From the NCBI GenBank assembly GCA_900543885.1, contig UQTA01000026.1, positions 1-39,310 on the forward strand: a DNA stretch of 39,310 nucleotides. Reading direction: 5' to 3'. Under the pieces are notes generated by a model that made no database searches, was not told where the DNA came from, and was given only the letters and a program-made list of their open reading frames with translations. The position numbers were made by a program, and so were the translations under genes. Below are positions 7,834-16,164 of this stretch, in pieces (positions within the stretch are counted from its first letter, which is position 1; the number at the start of each line of letters is the position of its first letter). The stretch comes from an uncultured Clostridium sp. GTDB taxonomy: Bacteria > Bacillota > Clostridia > Lachnospirales > Lachnospiraceae.

Positions 7834-8676
7834 TTATCTCCTTTCAGGGTTCAGGTAGATCCTGAGGAAATCAGCAAACATTGCAAATCCAAAAACTGTT
7901 ACGCCAATGCTCAATCCCGGAAACAGAGCTGCCCACCACTGTTTTGTTAAAATTAACGGTGCGCCAATAGAAATCATAGATCCCCATTCTGGAGTCGGAA
8001 TCGTTACGCCTGCTCCAATATAGCTTAAACCAGCTGTAAGAAGAATCGCTCCGCCAATATTAATAGAAGCCTGAACAAGCGCCGGACGGAGAGAATTCGG
8101 CAGTAGTTCCTGGAACATAATTCTTGTAGGGGACATTCCTGCCGTATGTCCTGCTTCTATAAACGGTCTGCTCTTCATAGCAAGCACTTCTCCCCTTACA
8201 AATCTCGTATAAATAGGTACATTTACAAATGCAACCACCATTAATATATTTTGCGTACTGTTTCCAAGCGCAGACACAAGAGCCATTGCCAGAATAAATG
8301 CTGGAAATGCCTGAATCAGATCGGCAATTCTCAAAATCACTTCTCCTATAACTCCTTCATAATAACCTGCCAAAAGCCCAAATGGAATTCCAATCATCAA
8401 AGAGATCAAAGTTCCAAAAACGCCGATCACAACATCAATACGAATCGCCCAAATACATCGGGAAAAAATGTCCATGCCGGTCTCATCGGTTCCAAATAAA
8501 TGTGCCAGGCATGGCGCCATGCGTGCATCTGCCGCATTTGTCATTTCGGGATCAAATGGACTGATTACTGAAGCAAAAATCCCCAGCAAAACAATACAAA
8601 TAATCATCACCAAACCTACGATCCCCTGTTTATTCTTCTTAAGCATTCTAAAAAATTCTTTTACTTCTTTTTTCAT
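7834..8676 (-). CDS. ABC transporter permease (OppC/DppC-like)
   Basis: Inner-membrane permease of the peptide/nickel importer family, 280 aa. It has an N-terminal cytoplasmic tail with one membrane segment (about 18-40) and then the five-helix permease core. The ATPase-docking EAA loop is visible as EAGHTAGMSPTRI with the following LLPN. The family hallmark FGTDETGMDIFSR, after the first loop, is intact. AAGGAGG precedes the ATG. It lies 9 nt after the OppB-like gene and 5 nt before the OppD-like ATPase gene, so all are co-transcribed. Confidence 0.94.
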   Translation of the reverse strand: MKKEVKEFFRMLKKNKQGIVGLVMIICIVLLGIFASVISPFDPEMTNAADARMAPCLAHLFGTDETGMDIFSRCIWAIRIDVVIGVFGTLISLMIGIPFGLLAGYYEGVIGEVILRIADLIQAFPAFILAMALVSALGNSTQNILMVVAFVNVPIYTRFVRGEVLAMKSRPFIEAGHTAGMSPTRIMFQELLPNSLRPALVQASINIGGAILLTAGLSYIGAGVTIPTPEWGSMISIGAPLILTKQWWAALFPGLSIGVTVFGFAMFADFLRIYLNPERR

Positions 8677-8685
8677 AATGCCTCC

Positions 8686-9702
8686 TTAATATTTGATACG
8701 CGGATCAATTGCCATTTGAATCAAATCTAAAATCAAATACAACACCATGGAGAATAACGTCGCCACAAGAATAAATCCTTGAATTGCACTGTAATCTTTA
8801 TTAGAAAGAGCCTGTGTCACATACTGTCCCAAACCTCCCCATGCAAAAACCGACTCGATCAGAACAGCACCGCCTAACAGGTAACTATATATATTTCCTA
8901 TTACCATAAGAACTGCCGACAATGAATTTTTTAATGCATAGCTTCTGATTTTCGCTTTAGATAATCCCATAATACGTGCATGATTGATAAAATCAGAATC
9001 TAACACTTCTGTCATTGTTGAGTTGGTCATTTTCATTATCGCTGCACCATTGATCACACCCAGTGTGATTACAGGAAGCGCCAGATGTTTTGCTGCATTT
9101 ACAAAACACTCCCAGTTTCCTGTAAGAATACTGTCCATAATATACATTCCTGTAATTCTTTTCGGTGGTATCATTACCACATCCAGTCTTCCAATCGGTG
9201 CTGGAGCAATTTTTAATGTAACAAAAAAGATATATATAAAAATCAAAGCAAGCCAGAAATCCGCAAAAGAACCTGCTAACATTCCATACACCCGCGAAAT
9301 CCGTGAAGCTATACCCTGAGGCCTTGTTGCAGAAAACATTCCCAGAATAAGCCCCAAAACCAATGCCAGAATAATACTCAATGTGATCAATTCAAATGTG
9401 GCCGGAAATCTCTTTAATAAATCATCCAGAATTTCACTATTCGTAAAATAAGAATGTCCCAAATCCCCATGAAGAACATTTTTCACATAAATTACAAACT
9501 GTTCCAATACTGGTTTATCTAATCCCATTTTTTCTGTAAGCGCCTGTATTGTCTCTTCATATGCATAATTTCCTGCCAAAATATGCGCCGGATCTCCCGG
9601 CAACATCCGGATCAGTACAAAAGATGCAAACATAACTCCCAGAAATAAGGGAATAAAAACCAAAATTCTTTTTCCAAGATATTGAAGTCTTTTTATCATC
9701 AT
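8686..9702 (-). CDS. ABC transporter permease (OppB/DppB-like)
   Basis: Inner-membrane permease, about 338 aa from the chosen start. The protein begins MMIKRLQYLGKRI with a first membrane helix containing the family pattern LIRMLPGDP. The core has several hydrophobic helices and an EAA loop (HARIMGLSKAKIR). The start at 9702 (or 9699) follows AAGGGG. A longer frame to 9756 would run through a perfect intercistronic hairpin and has no ribosome site, so it was rejected. The C-terminus IDPRIKY is typical of the family. Confidence 0.93.
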   Translation of the reverse strand: MMIKRLQYLGKRILVFIPLFLGVMFASFVLIRMLPGDPAHILAGNYAYEETIQALTEKMGLDKPVLEQFVIYVKNVLHGDLGHSYFTNSEILDDLLKRFPATFELITLSIILALVLGLILGMFSATRPQGIASRISRVYGMLAGSFADFWLALIFIYIFFVTLKIAPAPIGRLDVVMIPPKRITGMYIMDSILTGNWECFVNAAKHLALPVITLGVINGAAIMKMTNSTMTEVLDSDFINHARIMGLSKAKIRSYALKNSLSAVLMVIGNIYSYLLGGAVLIESVFAWGGLGQYVTQALSNKDYSAIQGFILVATLFSMVLYLILDLIQMAIDPRIKY

Positions 9703-9723
9703 TTTCCCCTTCTGTTTAAAGAC

Positions 9724-9755
9724 TGAGGGAACATCTTTGACAGGATGTTCCCTCA
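9724..9755 (-). promoter_or_regulatory. Perfect intercistronic hairpin after the binding-protein gene
   Basis: A 12-bp perfect stem (TGAGGGAACATC / GATGTTCCCTCA) with an 8-nt loop lies between the binding-protein and first permease genes. There is no U-tract, so it probably stabilises the upstream mRNA or reduces downstream expression rather than ending transcription. Confidence 0.6.
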
Positions 9756-9780
9756 ATAAACCTGTCCTCAGGTTGCGTTT

Positions 9781-11451
9781 TTATTTATTTTCATTTCGAT
9801 ACATTGTATTCCAATGAATCTGCTGAATCGTATCCCACTGTGGTTTTTCAATATCCTTTGTTACTACAAGATCAAAACCTGGCTCTGCAATATACAGACA
9901 ATACGGATCTTCCCATACAACAATTTCCTGAATCCTCTTTGCACATTCTTCACGAACAGTTTTGTCTGTAGTAGACATCATTTTATCTATCAATTCATCT
10001 ACTTCTGCATTAGAATAGTGTCCCATGTTATTGATAGACCCAGTATAAGCCCCCAATCTCAACGCAAATCCTGCATCTGGACATCCGGCTGAATCCAAAA
10101 ATGCATACAATCCATCAAAATCCTTATTAGCCAGTTTATCATAATAATCTCCTGACTGAATCTTCTCAATTTCCAGATTAACTCCAATCTGCTTAAATGA
10201 ACTCTGCATCAAAAGAGCTACCTGTTCCGCCTGAATATTCGTATTATCTACTGTAATCTTACATGTAAAACCATCAGTATATCCTGCTTCTGCCAAAAGT
10301 GATTTTGCCTGCTCCAGATCATAACTGTACTTAAAATACTCATCTGTAGACATTGGATAAGTAGAACATACCAGACTCTTTAACTGCTTCGCCTGTCCCA
10401 GATATACAGTATCCAATATTTCCTGATATGGTACTGCAAATCCCAATGCCTGTCTTACTTTGACATTTGCCAGATATTCATTTTTGTTATTAATTCCAAT
10501 AATAAATGTTTTATTGGAATCATAGTGGAGACACTTAACGCTCTCATCTTTCTGAAGAGTTGCAATCTCACTATTAGACAGCTTTGTTGCTGCATCCACA
10601 TCTCCACTTAACAGCATGGAGGCACGGTTAGACGACTCTGGCACTTCCAAAATAATCACTTTTTCAAAATATGGAAGGTGATCTTTATCCCAGTATTCGT
10701 CAAAACGATCAAGGACACATCTTACCCCCGGTGTAAACTCTACCAGTTTCCATGGTCCAAACCCAGAAGCATTTGTAGAAGCCCAGTCTAATGCCCATGG
10801 ATCACTTTCCGTCGCATGTTTTTTATATTCTACACTATCAACGATCAATCCACACACATGCGCAAGGAACGCCTCAGCAATAGGATTCGGGCCATTCATA
10901 TTTACTTTAACTGTATAGTCATCAATCTTTTCTATCTGACTGGCATCTGTAAGACCCATATTCTGAGCACCGAACGTTCCTTTATTGCCAGCATCTCCAA
11001 ATCCACGTTCCCAGGAATACACGAAATCATCTGCCGTCAGTTCATTCCCCGCATGAGATTTAACTCCTTTCCGAAATGTGATTGTGACTGCGGAGCCGTC
11101 CTCGCTCATTTCCCATGACTCTGCAAGTGATGGAACAATTTCGTCATAATCCGGCAAAATAAAACCTGTTGTTTCATCATAATACGTTGCGTATGCCAGT
11201 GGAGAATCATAAATATTTCTCTCCATTTCCTGGGCCTCCGCTGTATATTGGAATTCGTTATCCGCTCCATTGGGAAGTTCTGGCACAGCCCAGATCAATG
11301 TTTTTTCCCTGCTGGCGTCCTTCGTCTCCGCCGATACAGCTGTCCCTGACTGAGCAGTTCCTGCATTTCCATCCGATTGCCCGCCACATGCAGCCAAAGA
11401 CAGAGTCATAGCCGATACCAACAATAATGATGTGAGTTTTTGTTTCTTCAT
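9781..11451 (-). CDS. Extracellular solute-binding lipoprotein (family 5, OppA/DppA-like)
   Basis: The substrate receptor of the importer, anchored outside the membrane. 556 aa, a normal family-5 length. The lipoprotein signal is clear: positively charged MKKQK, hydrophobic core and a LAAC lipobox with Cys22, followed by a Gly/Ser/Ala-rich linker. Family-5 features include LTADDFVYSWERG in the first domain and VRQALGFAV in the second. GAGGAGG precedes the ATG. Family-5 proteins bind peptides but also nickel, opines and other small compounds. Given the ring-opening enzymes in the operon, a non-peptide amide or ureide ligand is plausible; this is inference. Confidence 0.94.
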   Translation of the reverse strand: MKKQKLTSLLLVSAMTLSLAACGGQSDGNAGTAQSGTAVSAETKDASREKTLIWAVPELPNGADNEFQYTAEAQEMERNIYDSPLAYATYYDETTGFILPDYDEIVPSLAESWEMSEDGSAVTITFRKGVKSHAGNELTADDFVYSWERGFGDAGNKGTFGAQNMGLTDASQIEKIDDYTVKVNMNGPNPIAEAFLAHVCGLIVDSVEYKKHATESDPWALDWASTNASGFGPWKLVEFTPGVRCVLDRFDEYWDKDHLPYFEKVIILEVPESSNRASMLLSGDVDAATKLSNSEIATLQKDESVKCLHYDSNKTFIIGINNKNEYLANVKVRQALGFAVPYQEILDTVYLGQAKQLKSLVCSTYPMSTDEYFKYSYDLEQAKSLLAEAGYTDGFTCKITVDNTNIQAEQVALLMQSSFKQIGVNLEIEKIQSGDYYDKLANKDFDGLYAFLDSAGCPDAGFALRLGAYTGSINNMGHYSNAEVDELIDKMMSTTDKTVREECAKRIQEIVVWEDPYCLYIAEPGFDLVVTKDIEKPQWDTIQQIHWNTMYRNENK

Positions 11452-11527
11452 AGGTCCTCCTCTTTTTTATAAATTCTTTATTAAAGCACAGTCTCTACTT
11501 CTGTGCCAATGTACAATTTCATACTTA

Positions 11528-12529
11528 CTACCGCTTCGGCTTCTCTAAAATCATTTCCGGATATTTTTTTATCCACCTTAGATAATCCTCAACTCCTCGT
11601 TTTAATCCGAATAAAGGAGTAAAACCTGTATCCTTTTTTAACTGTTCCATGTCAAACAGCCCATTATCAGCTTCACTGAAAAAGGTCACATTAGGATATT
11701 GTTCTTCTGGATCTACCATACAGCGAAGTGCCGGGAATTCCTGTTGAAGCTCCTGGCAAAATTGAACAATAGACCATTTCTCCGTTCCTCCACAATTATA
11801 TGTAAACTGAGTAAGCTTTTTTGCTTTCAAAACAGCCTCTACCGCACGTCCTGTATCCAGACCATAGACCCAACCTGTTATTCCTGCTTTTTTCAATTTC
11901 ACCGTTTCTCCACGAAGTGCATGAAACGCAGCCTGACAAGGGGCGCTCATCGTATCGCGTACTCCACTTCTATATTCCCAGGCCCCATATACATCGCCCA
12001 ACCGTAAAGCAACTACATCTACTTTATGGAGTTCTGCATAACGTTTACATAATAATTCTGTAGTATATTTGATCACTTCATATGTATTAGTTGGATTTTT
12101 TAGTGTCGTTGTATAAACTGGATCTTCTTTCTGGCATACATCACCATATACGGCTACCGAGCTTACATAAACAAAACGTTTTATATTATGTTTTTTTGCC
12201 ACCGCAAGCACTTTTAATGTTCCAAGGCAGTTGACTTCAACAATTTCATTCATCTGCCCTTTTTCCCGCTCAGCATTCGGCGTGATAACAGCTGCATGAA
12301 CAACATAATCAATTTTATGGTCTGTCATAACTTCATTCAGCCGTATCTCATCTTGAACATCTCCCTGTTCCCAAACCACATTTCCAACCTGCCCAGCTAA
12401 TACTTCCATCGCCTGATGCGGTGGTTTGCTCCGTGAATAAAGAATCACATAATTATCAGAATCCTGAGAGAGAACTTGAGCAATATTAATTCCAATAAAG
12501 CCACTCCCTCCAGTTACCAAAATGTGCAT
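11528..12529 (-). CDS. NAD-dependent epimerase/dehydratase (extended SDR)
   Basis: 333 aa with the extended-SDR nucleotide-binding motif GGSGFIG at 7-13, the serine region YVSSVAVYG around 121-129 and the catalytic Tyr150-x-x-x-Lys154 (YEVIK). The family includes sugar-nucleotide epimerases and dehydrogenases as well as many catabolic NAD-dependent enzymes. In a catabolic operon without other nucleotide-sugar genes, a small-molecule dehydrogenase or epimerase role is more likely than cell-surface sugar synthesis. It lies 30 nt after the cyclase gene and 76 nt before the binding-protein gene. Confidence 0.85.
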   Translation of the reverse strand: MHILVTGGSGFIGINIAQVLSQDSDNYVILYSRSKPPHQAMEVLAGQVGNVVWEQGDVQDEIRLNEVMTDHKIDYVVHAAVITPNAEREKGQMNEIVEVNCLGTLKVLAVAKKHNIKRFVYVSSVAVYGDVCQKEDPVYTTTLKNPTNTYEVIKYTTELLCKRYAELHKVDVVALRLGDVYGAWEYRSGVRDTMSAPCQAAFHALRGETVKLKKAGITGWVYGLDTGRAVEAVLKAKKLTQFTYNCGGTEKWSIVQFCQELQQEFPALRCMVDPEEQYPNVTFFSEADNGLFDMEQLKKDTGFTPLFGLKRGVEDYLRWIKKYPEMILEKPKR

Positions 12530-12559
12530 TGATTCCTCCTCCTTCTCTCTGAGCGTATA

Positions 12560-13261
12560 TCACTCTTTAACAACTGCAAATGCGCGCACCGGAGAACCTG
12601 ACCCCCCTTTCAATCGTAAAGGAATCCCATAAAACATAAATTCTCCTTTTCCGATTAATTCTTCCAAATTTACCAACCACTCATAATGAGCAATTTTAAG
12701 ATCACGACAAGCTCTATGACTTGGAAATGTCTGTTTTTCTAAAATATCTGTAGAAGGTCCTTCCACCCCATGCATCCTGGAATGATGTTCATAAAGCCAT
12801 CTGACAGCTTCAGCTGATACCTCCGGATTCATTGTCAAAACCTCATCTTTTGGAAAATACCTCTTATGATGTCCTGTGGCAAGAAGCACAATATGTCCAT
12901 CAACCACTACACCACTTTTTTCTTGTGCCTCTTCCATATCTTTTGCCGTAATACACCCACCAGGTGGAATATGAGTCATGTCAAAGCAAACAGCTTTTCC
13001 GAAAAAAAGTTCTAAGGGCATTTGATCTATCGTAAGACCATCTGGATCCATATGATAAAAACCATCTACATGAGTTCCTGTATGTTCTGTCATCCCAATG
13101 TAATTCCAAGATGACAAAAATGGATCTCCTGGAACTCCAGCATGAAAAGCTTTGGATTGCTCATGGCTTATCAATGGCACAAAAATATTCCCTGCAAAAT
13201 CGCGATTAGCCACCATACCACTTTTTATATCCATCGACAGGTCAATGATCCGTTCTCCCAT
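12560..13261 (-). CDS. Cyclase-family metal hydrolase (kynurenine-formamidase-like)
   Basis: 233 aa of the cyclase/KynB/isatin-hydrolase family, metal-dependent enzymes that hydrolyse formyl amides or cyclic amides. The metal-binding signature is visible as HTGTHVDGFYH (His60, His64, Asp66, His70), with Phe where most members have Pro. A later GHH segment (LLATGHHKRYFP) and EGPSTDI also match the family. It is the first gene of the ten-gene leftward operon, starting about 39 nt from the predicted transcription start and 22 nt from operator O1. It could open a lactam or remove a formyl group in the same pathway. Confidence 0.85.
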   Translation of the reverse strand: MGERIIDLSMDIKSGMVANRDFAGNIFVPLISHEQSKAFHAGVPGDPFLSSWNYIGMTEHTGTHVDGFYHMDPDGLTIDQMPLELFFGKAVCFDMTHIPPGGCITAKDMEEAQEKSGVVVDGHIVLLATGHHKRYFPKDEVLTMNPEVSAEAVRWLYEHHSRMHGVEGPSTDILEKQTFPSHRACRDLKIAHYEWLVNLEELIGKGEFMFYGIPLRLKGGSGSPVRAFAVVKE

Positions 13262-13283
13262 ATCCCCTTTCTCCTCTCGTTTT

Positions 13284-13297
13284 TGTAATCGTTTACA
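13284..13297. promoter_or_regulatory. Operator O1 (LacI/GalR-type)
   Basis: TGTAATCGTTTACA is a near-palindrome with the central CG typical of LacI-family sites. It lies just downstream of the predicted start of the leftward operon, where binding would block transcription. It also satisfies the general cre consensus, so CcpA binding is an alternative. Confidence 0.65.
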
Positions 13298-13303
13298 ATA
13301 TTT

Positions 13304-13332
13304 ACATTAGCATCATATACACTAAATGTCAA
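13304..13332 (-). promoter_or_regulatory. Promoter of the leftward catabolic operon
   Basis: TTGACA (13327-13332, reverse) and TAATGT (13304-13309, reverse) are 17 bp apart, with an extended TG before the -10. Transcription would start near 13298, at the edge of operator O1. Confidence 0.6.
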
Positions 13333-13456
13333 TATTGTATTTGTGTATTTTTCATTATTTTTCGTGTGTTTTAAAATATTTTTTTATATATTTTCCAATT
13401 TCTATTGTTTTTACTTTTTATATCAATATCTTTTTGTACAATTGGTTTTTATTTTT

Positions 13457-13470
13457 TGTAATCGTTTTTA
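13457..13470. promoter_or_regulatory. Operator O2 (LacI/GalR-type)
   Basis: TGTAATCGTTTTTA has a left half identical to O1 and a weaker right half. It abuts the -35 of the regulator promoter, suggesting autoregulation. O1 and O2 are about 173 bp apart, so looping is possible. Confidence 0.5.
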
Positions 13471-13499
13471 TTGATTTTCACTTTGAACTATGCTAAGAT
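13471..13499 (+). promoter_or_regulatory. Promoter of the LacI-type regulator gene
   Basis: TTGATT (13471-13476), 17-bp spacer, TAAGAT (13494-13499) with an extended TG. Transcription would start near 13506, about 35 nt before the ATG. Confidence 0.55.
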
Positions 13500-13540
13500 A
13501 AAAATGTAACTAATTCCCAACTTTTCAGAAAAGGAATCTC

Positions 13541-14530
13541 ATGAATATACAAGAAATAGCAAAAAAAGCGAATGTTTCTGTTGCTACTGTTTCAAGAGTA
13601 CTGAATAATAAACCCAATATCAGTCAGAAAACCTATCAAAGGGTCATGGATGTTCTGAACGAAACCGGCTATAGCCCAAATGCTATTGCACGAGGTCTTA
13701 AACACAATTCCATGAATATGATCGGAATTGTTGTCGATGACATCCGAAATCTGTACCGCGCCCATGTTATATACCATCTGGAAAATCTGCTCAGTCAGGA
13801 AGGATATTCTGCGATTGTTATTAATGCGGGGACAAAAGGAGATTCGCTATTCTCACTACTTTCTCAACAGCACCAGTTCGATGCGTTGATTTTCGTAGGT
13901 TCTTCTATGGGAACGCAAAGGGTAAAAGAGTTTATATCTTCTGTCTTTTCCAGCAAGCCAGTTTTAATGTTTAACGGATGCCTGGATCTTCCAAATGTCA
14001 TTTCTGTTATCTGTGATGAAGCCAGGGGGATGGAAATGATGACTGATCATATTTACAGAACCGGAAAAAGAAATTTTCTATATGTAAACTACGGAAAAAG
14101 CATGGCTAGCCAAAGAAAATTGGCCGGATTTCATAAAAAGCTTGCCCAGTTAGATGTAAGATGTGCTCCTGAATGTGTATTTGAAGCTCCCACAGATGAT
14201 TTTGAAGGTGGATGCACTGCAGGACAAGCCATCATAGACAGCGGATTATCTTTCAATGCCGTAGTCTGTTCTCTTGACCTGACAGCCATGGGCGTTATCC
14301 ACATTTTACGTCAATATGGATATTCCATTCCTTCTGATGTAGCAGTCAGTGGATTCGATAATTTAATCTATGGCAAACTCACAGCCCCCTTCCTTACCTC
14401 TGTAGATGGAAAAATCCAGGAACTTGCTGATATTGCTGTAGAAAAACTTCTTCTTGCTTTAAATGGACACCCTATTGACCATGAACCATTTTGCATTTCT
14501 CCATCTCTGTTTCTTGGCGGCACAACTTAA
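13541..14530 (+). CDS. LacI/GalR-family transcriptional regulator
   Basis: 329 aa. The N-terminal helix-turn-helix (about 3-24) reads IQEIAKKANVSVATVSRVLN, the canonical LacI motif, followed by the hinge segment GYSPNAIARGLK. The rest is the periplasmic-binding-protein-like effector domain, ending in the usual SGFDN and FLTSVDG pattern. It is divergent from the catabolic operon and 25 nt upstream of the allantoinase-like gene on its own strand. The expected role is repression of both transcripts through O1 and O2, relieved by the pathway substrate or a breakdown product. Confidence 0.93.
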   Translation: MNIQEIAKKANVSVATVSRVLNNKPNISQKTYQRVMDVLNETGYSPNAIARGLKHNSMNMIGIVVDDIRNLYRAHVIYHLENLLSQEGYSAIVINAGTKGDSLFSLLSQQHQFDALIFVGSSMGTQRVKEFISSVFSSKPVLMFNGCLDLPNVISVICDEARGMEMMTDHIYRTGKRNFLYVNYGKSMASQRKLAGFHKKLAQLDVRCAPECVFEAPTDDFEGGCTAGQAIIDSGLSFNAVVCSLDLTAMGVIHILRQYGYSIPSDVAVSGFDNLIYGKLTAPFLTSVDGKIQELADIAVEKLLLALNGHPIDHEPFCISPSLFLGGTT

Positions 14531-14555
14531 ATTATTAATTTTCAGGAGGTTTGTA

Positions 14556-15841
14556 ATGTTTGATTGTATACTAAAAAACGCAGTTGTTGTTACTCCTCAA
14601 AAAGCACAAAAACTGACTATTGCAGTTAAAAACGAAAAAATTGCCGGATTATTTTCCCCGGGGTTATCGATTCCCATGCTCATGTTACATTCTGCAGCGA
14701 TTTTGATACCGGTTCTTATACTGCGGCTAGTGGCGGTGTAACAACACTGGTAGAAATGCCCCAGTCTGGCCACCTTACATCCTTGTTTACCCCTGCTGTC
14801 CTCAATGAACGGATTCATGATATTAAGGAGCATTCTATCGTAGACTGCGCTTTATATGGTGGCATTCGTGCCAATGATTTTAGTAATGCTGAAGCATTAA
14901 TCCAGAAAGGCGTAGCTGCTTTTAAAATCTTTTTAAGTGATGCAGGAGACTATGGTTCTTTCGATGAAGCCAGTCTTATGGCTCTTTTTCAGCTTCTAAA
15001 ACCTAGCAACTGCCTTGTTGCCGTACATGCAGAAGACCAATCTATCTGCACAGCAGAAACCCTGAAAATGATAGAAACAGGAAAAGGAGCTGAAGCTAAC
15101 AGTGACAGCCGTCCCATTCTTTCTGAGATTCTCGCCGTTGAACGGTTATGTACCCTTGCGCTTGAGGAGCATGCACGAATCAGCGTGTGTCACGTTTCTT
15201 CGAAACGTGTTATCGAAATCATCCGTCATTTCCGTCAAAGAAATCTGAATGTAACCGCTGAAACCTGTCCTCATTACCTTCTTTTAAATAATGAGGATGT
15301 AGTTCGTTGTGGAGCATGGGCTAAATGTGCTCCTCCAATCCGCAGCCAAGAAGAAGTAGATAATTTATGGGAATGTATCCTTCAAGGAGAAATTGATATG
15401 ATTGGTAGTGATCATGCCACCTATTCCGATGAACAAAAATCATCTGGTTCTTTTTGGAATGTGCCAGGAGGCTTTCCCGGTCTGGATCTGATTCTTCCAG
15501 GTCTTTATAGCGAAGGCATATGTCGCCGTGGTCTTTCTCTGACTCAGTTAGCTTATATTACAGCAACTAATCCTGCAAAAATCTTCGGACTATCTGGAAA
15601 AGGAAGCATTGAAATCGGAAATGATGCAGATTTTGCTGTTTTAGATCCTGATTCTGTCTGGACATTCCATGCCAAAGACTCATTTTATGAACCTAAATCT
15701 TCTCACTACCCATATGAAGGAAAAACTTTTCATGGTCAGGTAATCAGTACATTTGTCCGTGGAAAACAAATCTACTCCAAAGGAAATATTCTTGTCAAGC
15801 AACATGGACGATATATTCCTTCTGTAAATTGTAATCTTTGA
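14556..15841 (+). pseudogene. Allantoinase/hydantoinase-like cyclic amidohydrolase, frameshifted
   Basis: The enzyme class opens cyclic ureides (allantoin, hydantoins, dihydropyrimidines). The gene begins at ATG 14556 after AGGAGG (MFDCILKNAVVV...) in one frame. At about 14652-14663 the homology moves to the -1 frame, within a TTTT-CCCC-GGGG run, and continues as PGVIDSHAH. One added base restores the frame. The second part (open to 15841) has AAFKIFLS (carboxylated-Lys region), AVHAED, CHVSS, PHYL and SDHATY plus the allantoinase-like NPAKIFGL and C-terminal SHYPYEG pattern. The N-terminal part also looks some 20 residues short before PGVID and about 5 short after the HAH motif. A real decay, a sequencing error or recoding are all possible. 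Confidence 0.8.
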
Positions 15842-15888
15842 TTTTATGCAGGATGTTATGGATCTCTTATAAGTTAGAACACAGAAAA

Positions 15889-15915
15889 AGCAGATATGAA
15901 AGTATCTGCTTTTTT
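15889..15915 (+). terminator. Intrinsic terminator after the amidohydrolase gene
   Basis: An 8-bp stem AGCAGATA/TATCTGCT with a 6-nt loop is followed by a run of T to 15915. It ends the regulator-amidohydrolase transcript. Confidence 0.85.
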
Positions 15916-15949
15916 CAATCATATTACCAATCTCCCGTTAATTTTTTCA

Positions 15950-15978
15950 TTTACATCTTCATTTTCATGGCTTATAGT
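15950..15978 (+). promoter_or_regulatory. Candidate promoter for the chromate-transporter genes
   Basis: TTTACA (15950-15955), 17-bp spacer, TATAGT (15973-15978). The transcript would run through repeat copy B as a leader of about 180 nt before the first chr gene. Confidence 0.5.
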
Positions 15979-15989
15979 AAAAAAGAACT

Positions 15990-16148
15990 TAATGTCCTCT
16001 CGGGGTCTTTCCTGCACCTGCCTTTGTGGCCGATTTTCCGCCAGTCGCACCCGAATTTCATCACCATACGCCTCAGAAATTTGGGCACAACTGACAAAAA
16101 ATCTTCTCACAAAATCAGGCACAGAAAGATTCCGAGAAAACATCTTAT
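15990..16148 (-). repeat. Best copy (B) of dispersed hairpin repeat
   Basis: Read on the minus strand, this repeat folds into a rod: 16132-16137 pairs with 15998-16003, 16116-16128 with 16007-16020, 16108-16113 with 16023-16028, and 16076-16095 with 16040-16059, with a 16-nt loop. Many pairs are G-U on this strand, which would be A-C on the other, so pairing favours a minus-strand RNA. A 74-codon frame runs through it but has no ribosome site, and its equivalent is broken in copy A. It ends a few bases from the ribosome site of the next gene. Confidence 0.75.
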
Positions 16149-16164
16149 CTTTCTGGAGGAAACC

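Noticed and set aside
15919..16143. 74-codon frame running through repeat copy B on the minus strand
   Set aside because: It has no ribosome site, and the matching frame in copy A is broken by stops. The base changes between copies fit RNA pairing better than protein conservation.
15838..16164. N-terminal extension of the first chr protein
   Set aside because: It would cross a terminator and the repeat, shows no family similarity and has no ribosome site. The ATG at 16165 has GGAGGA upstream.
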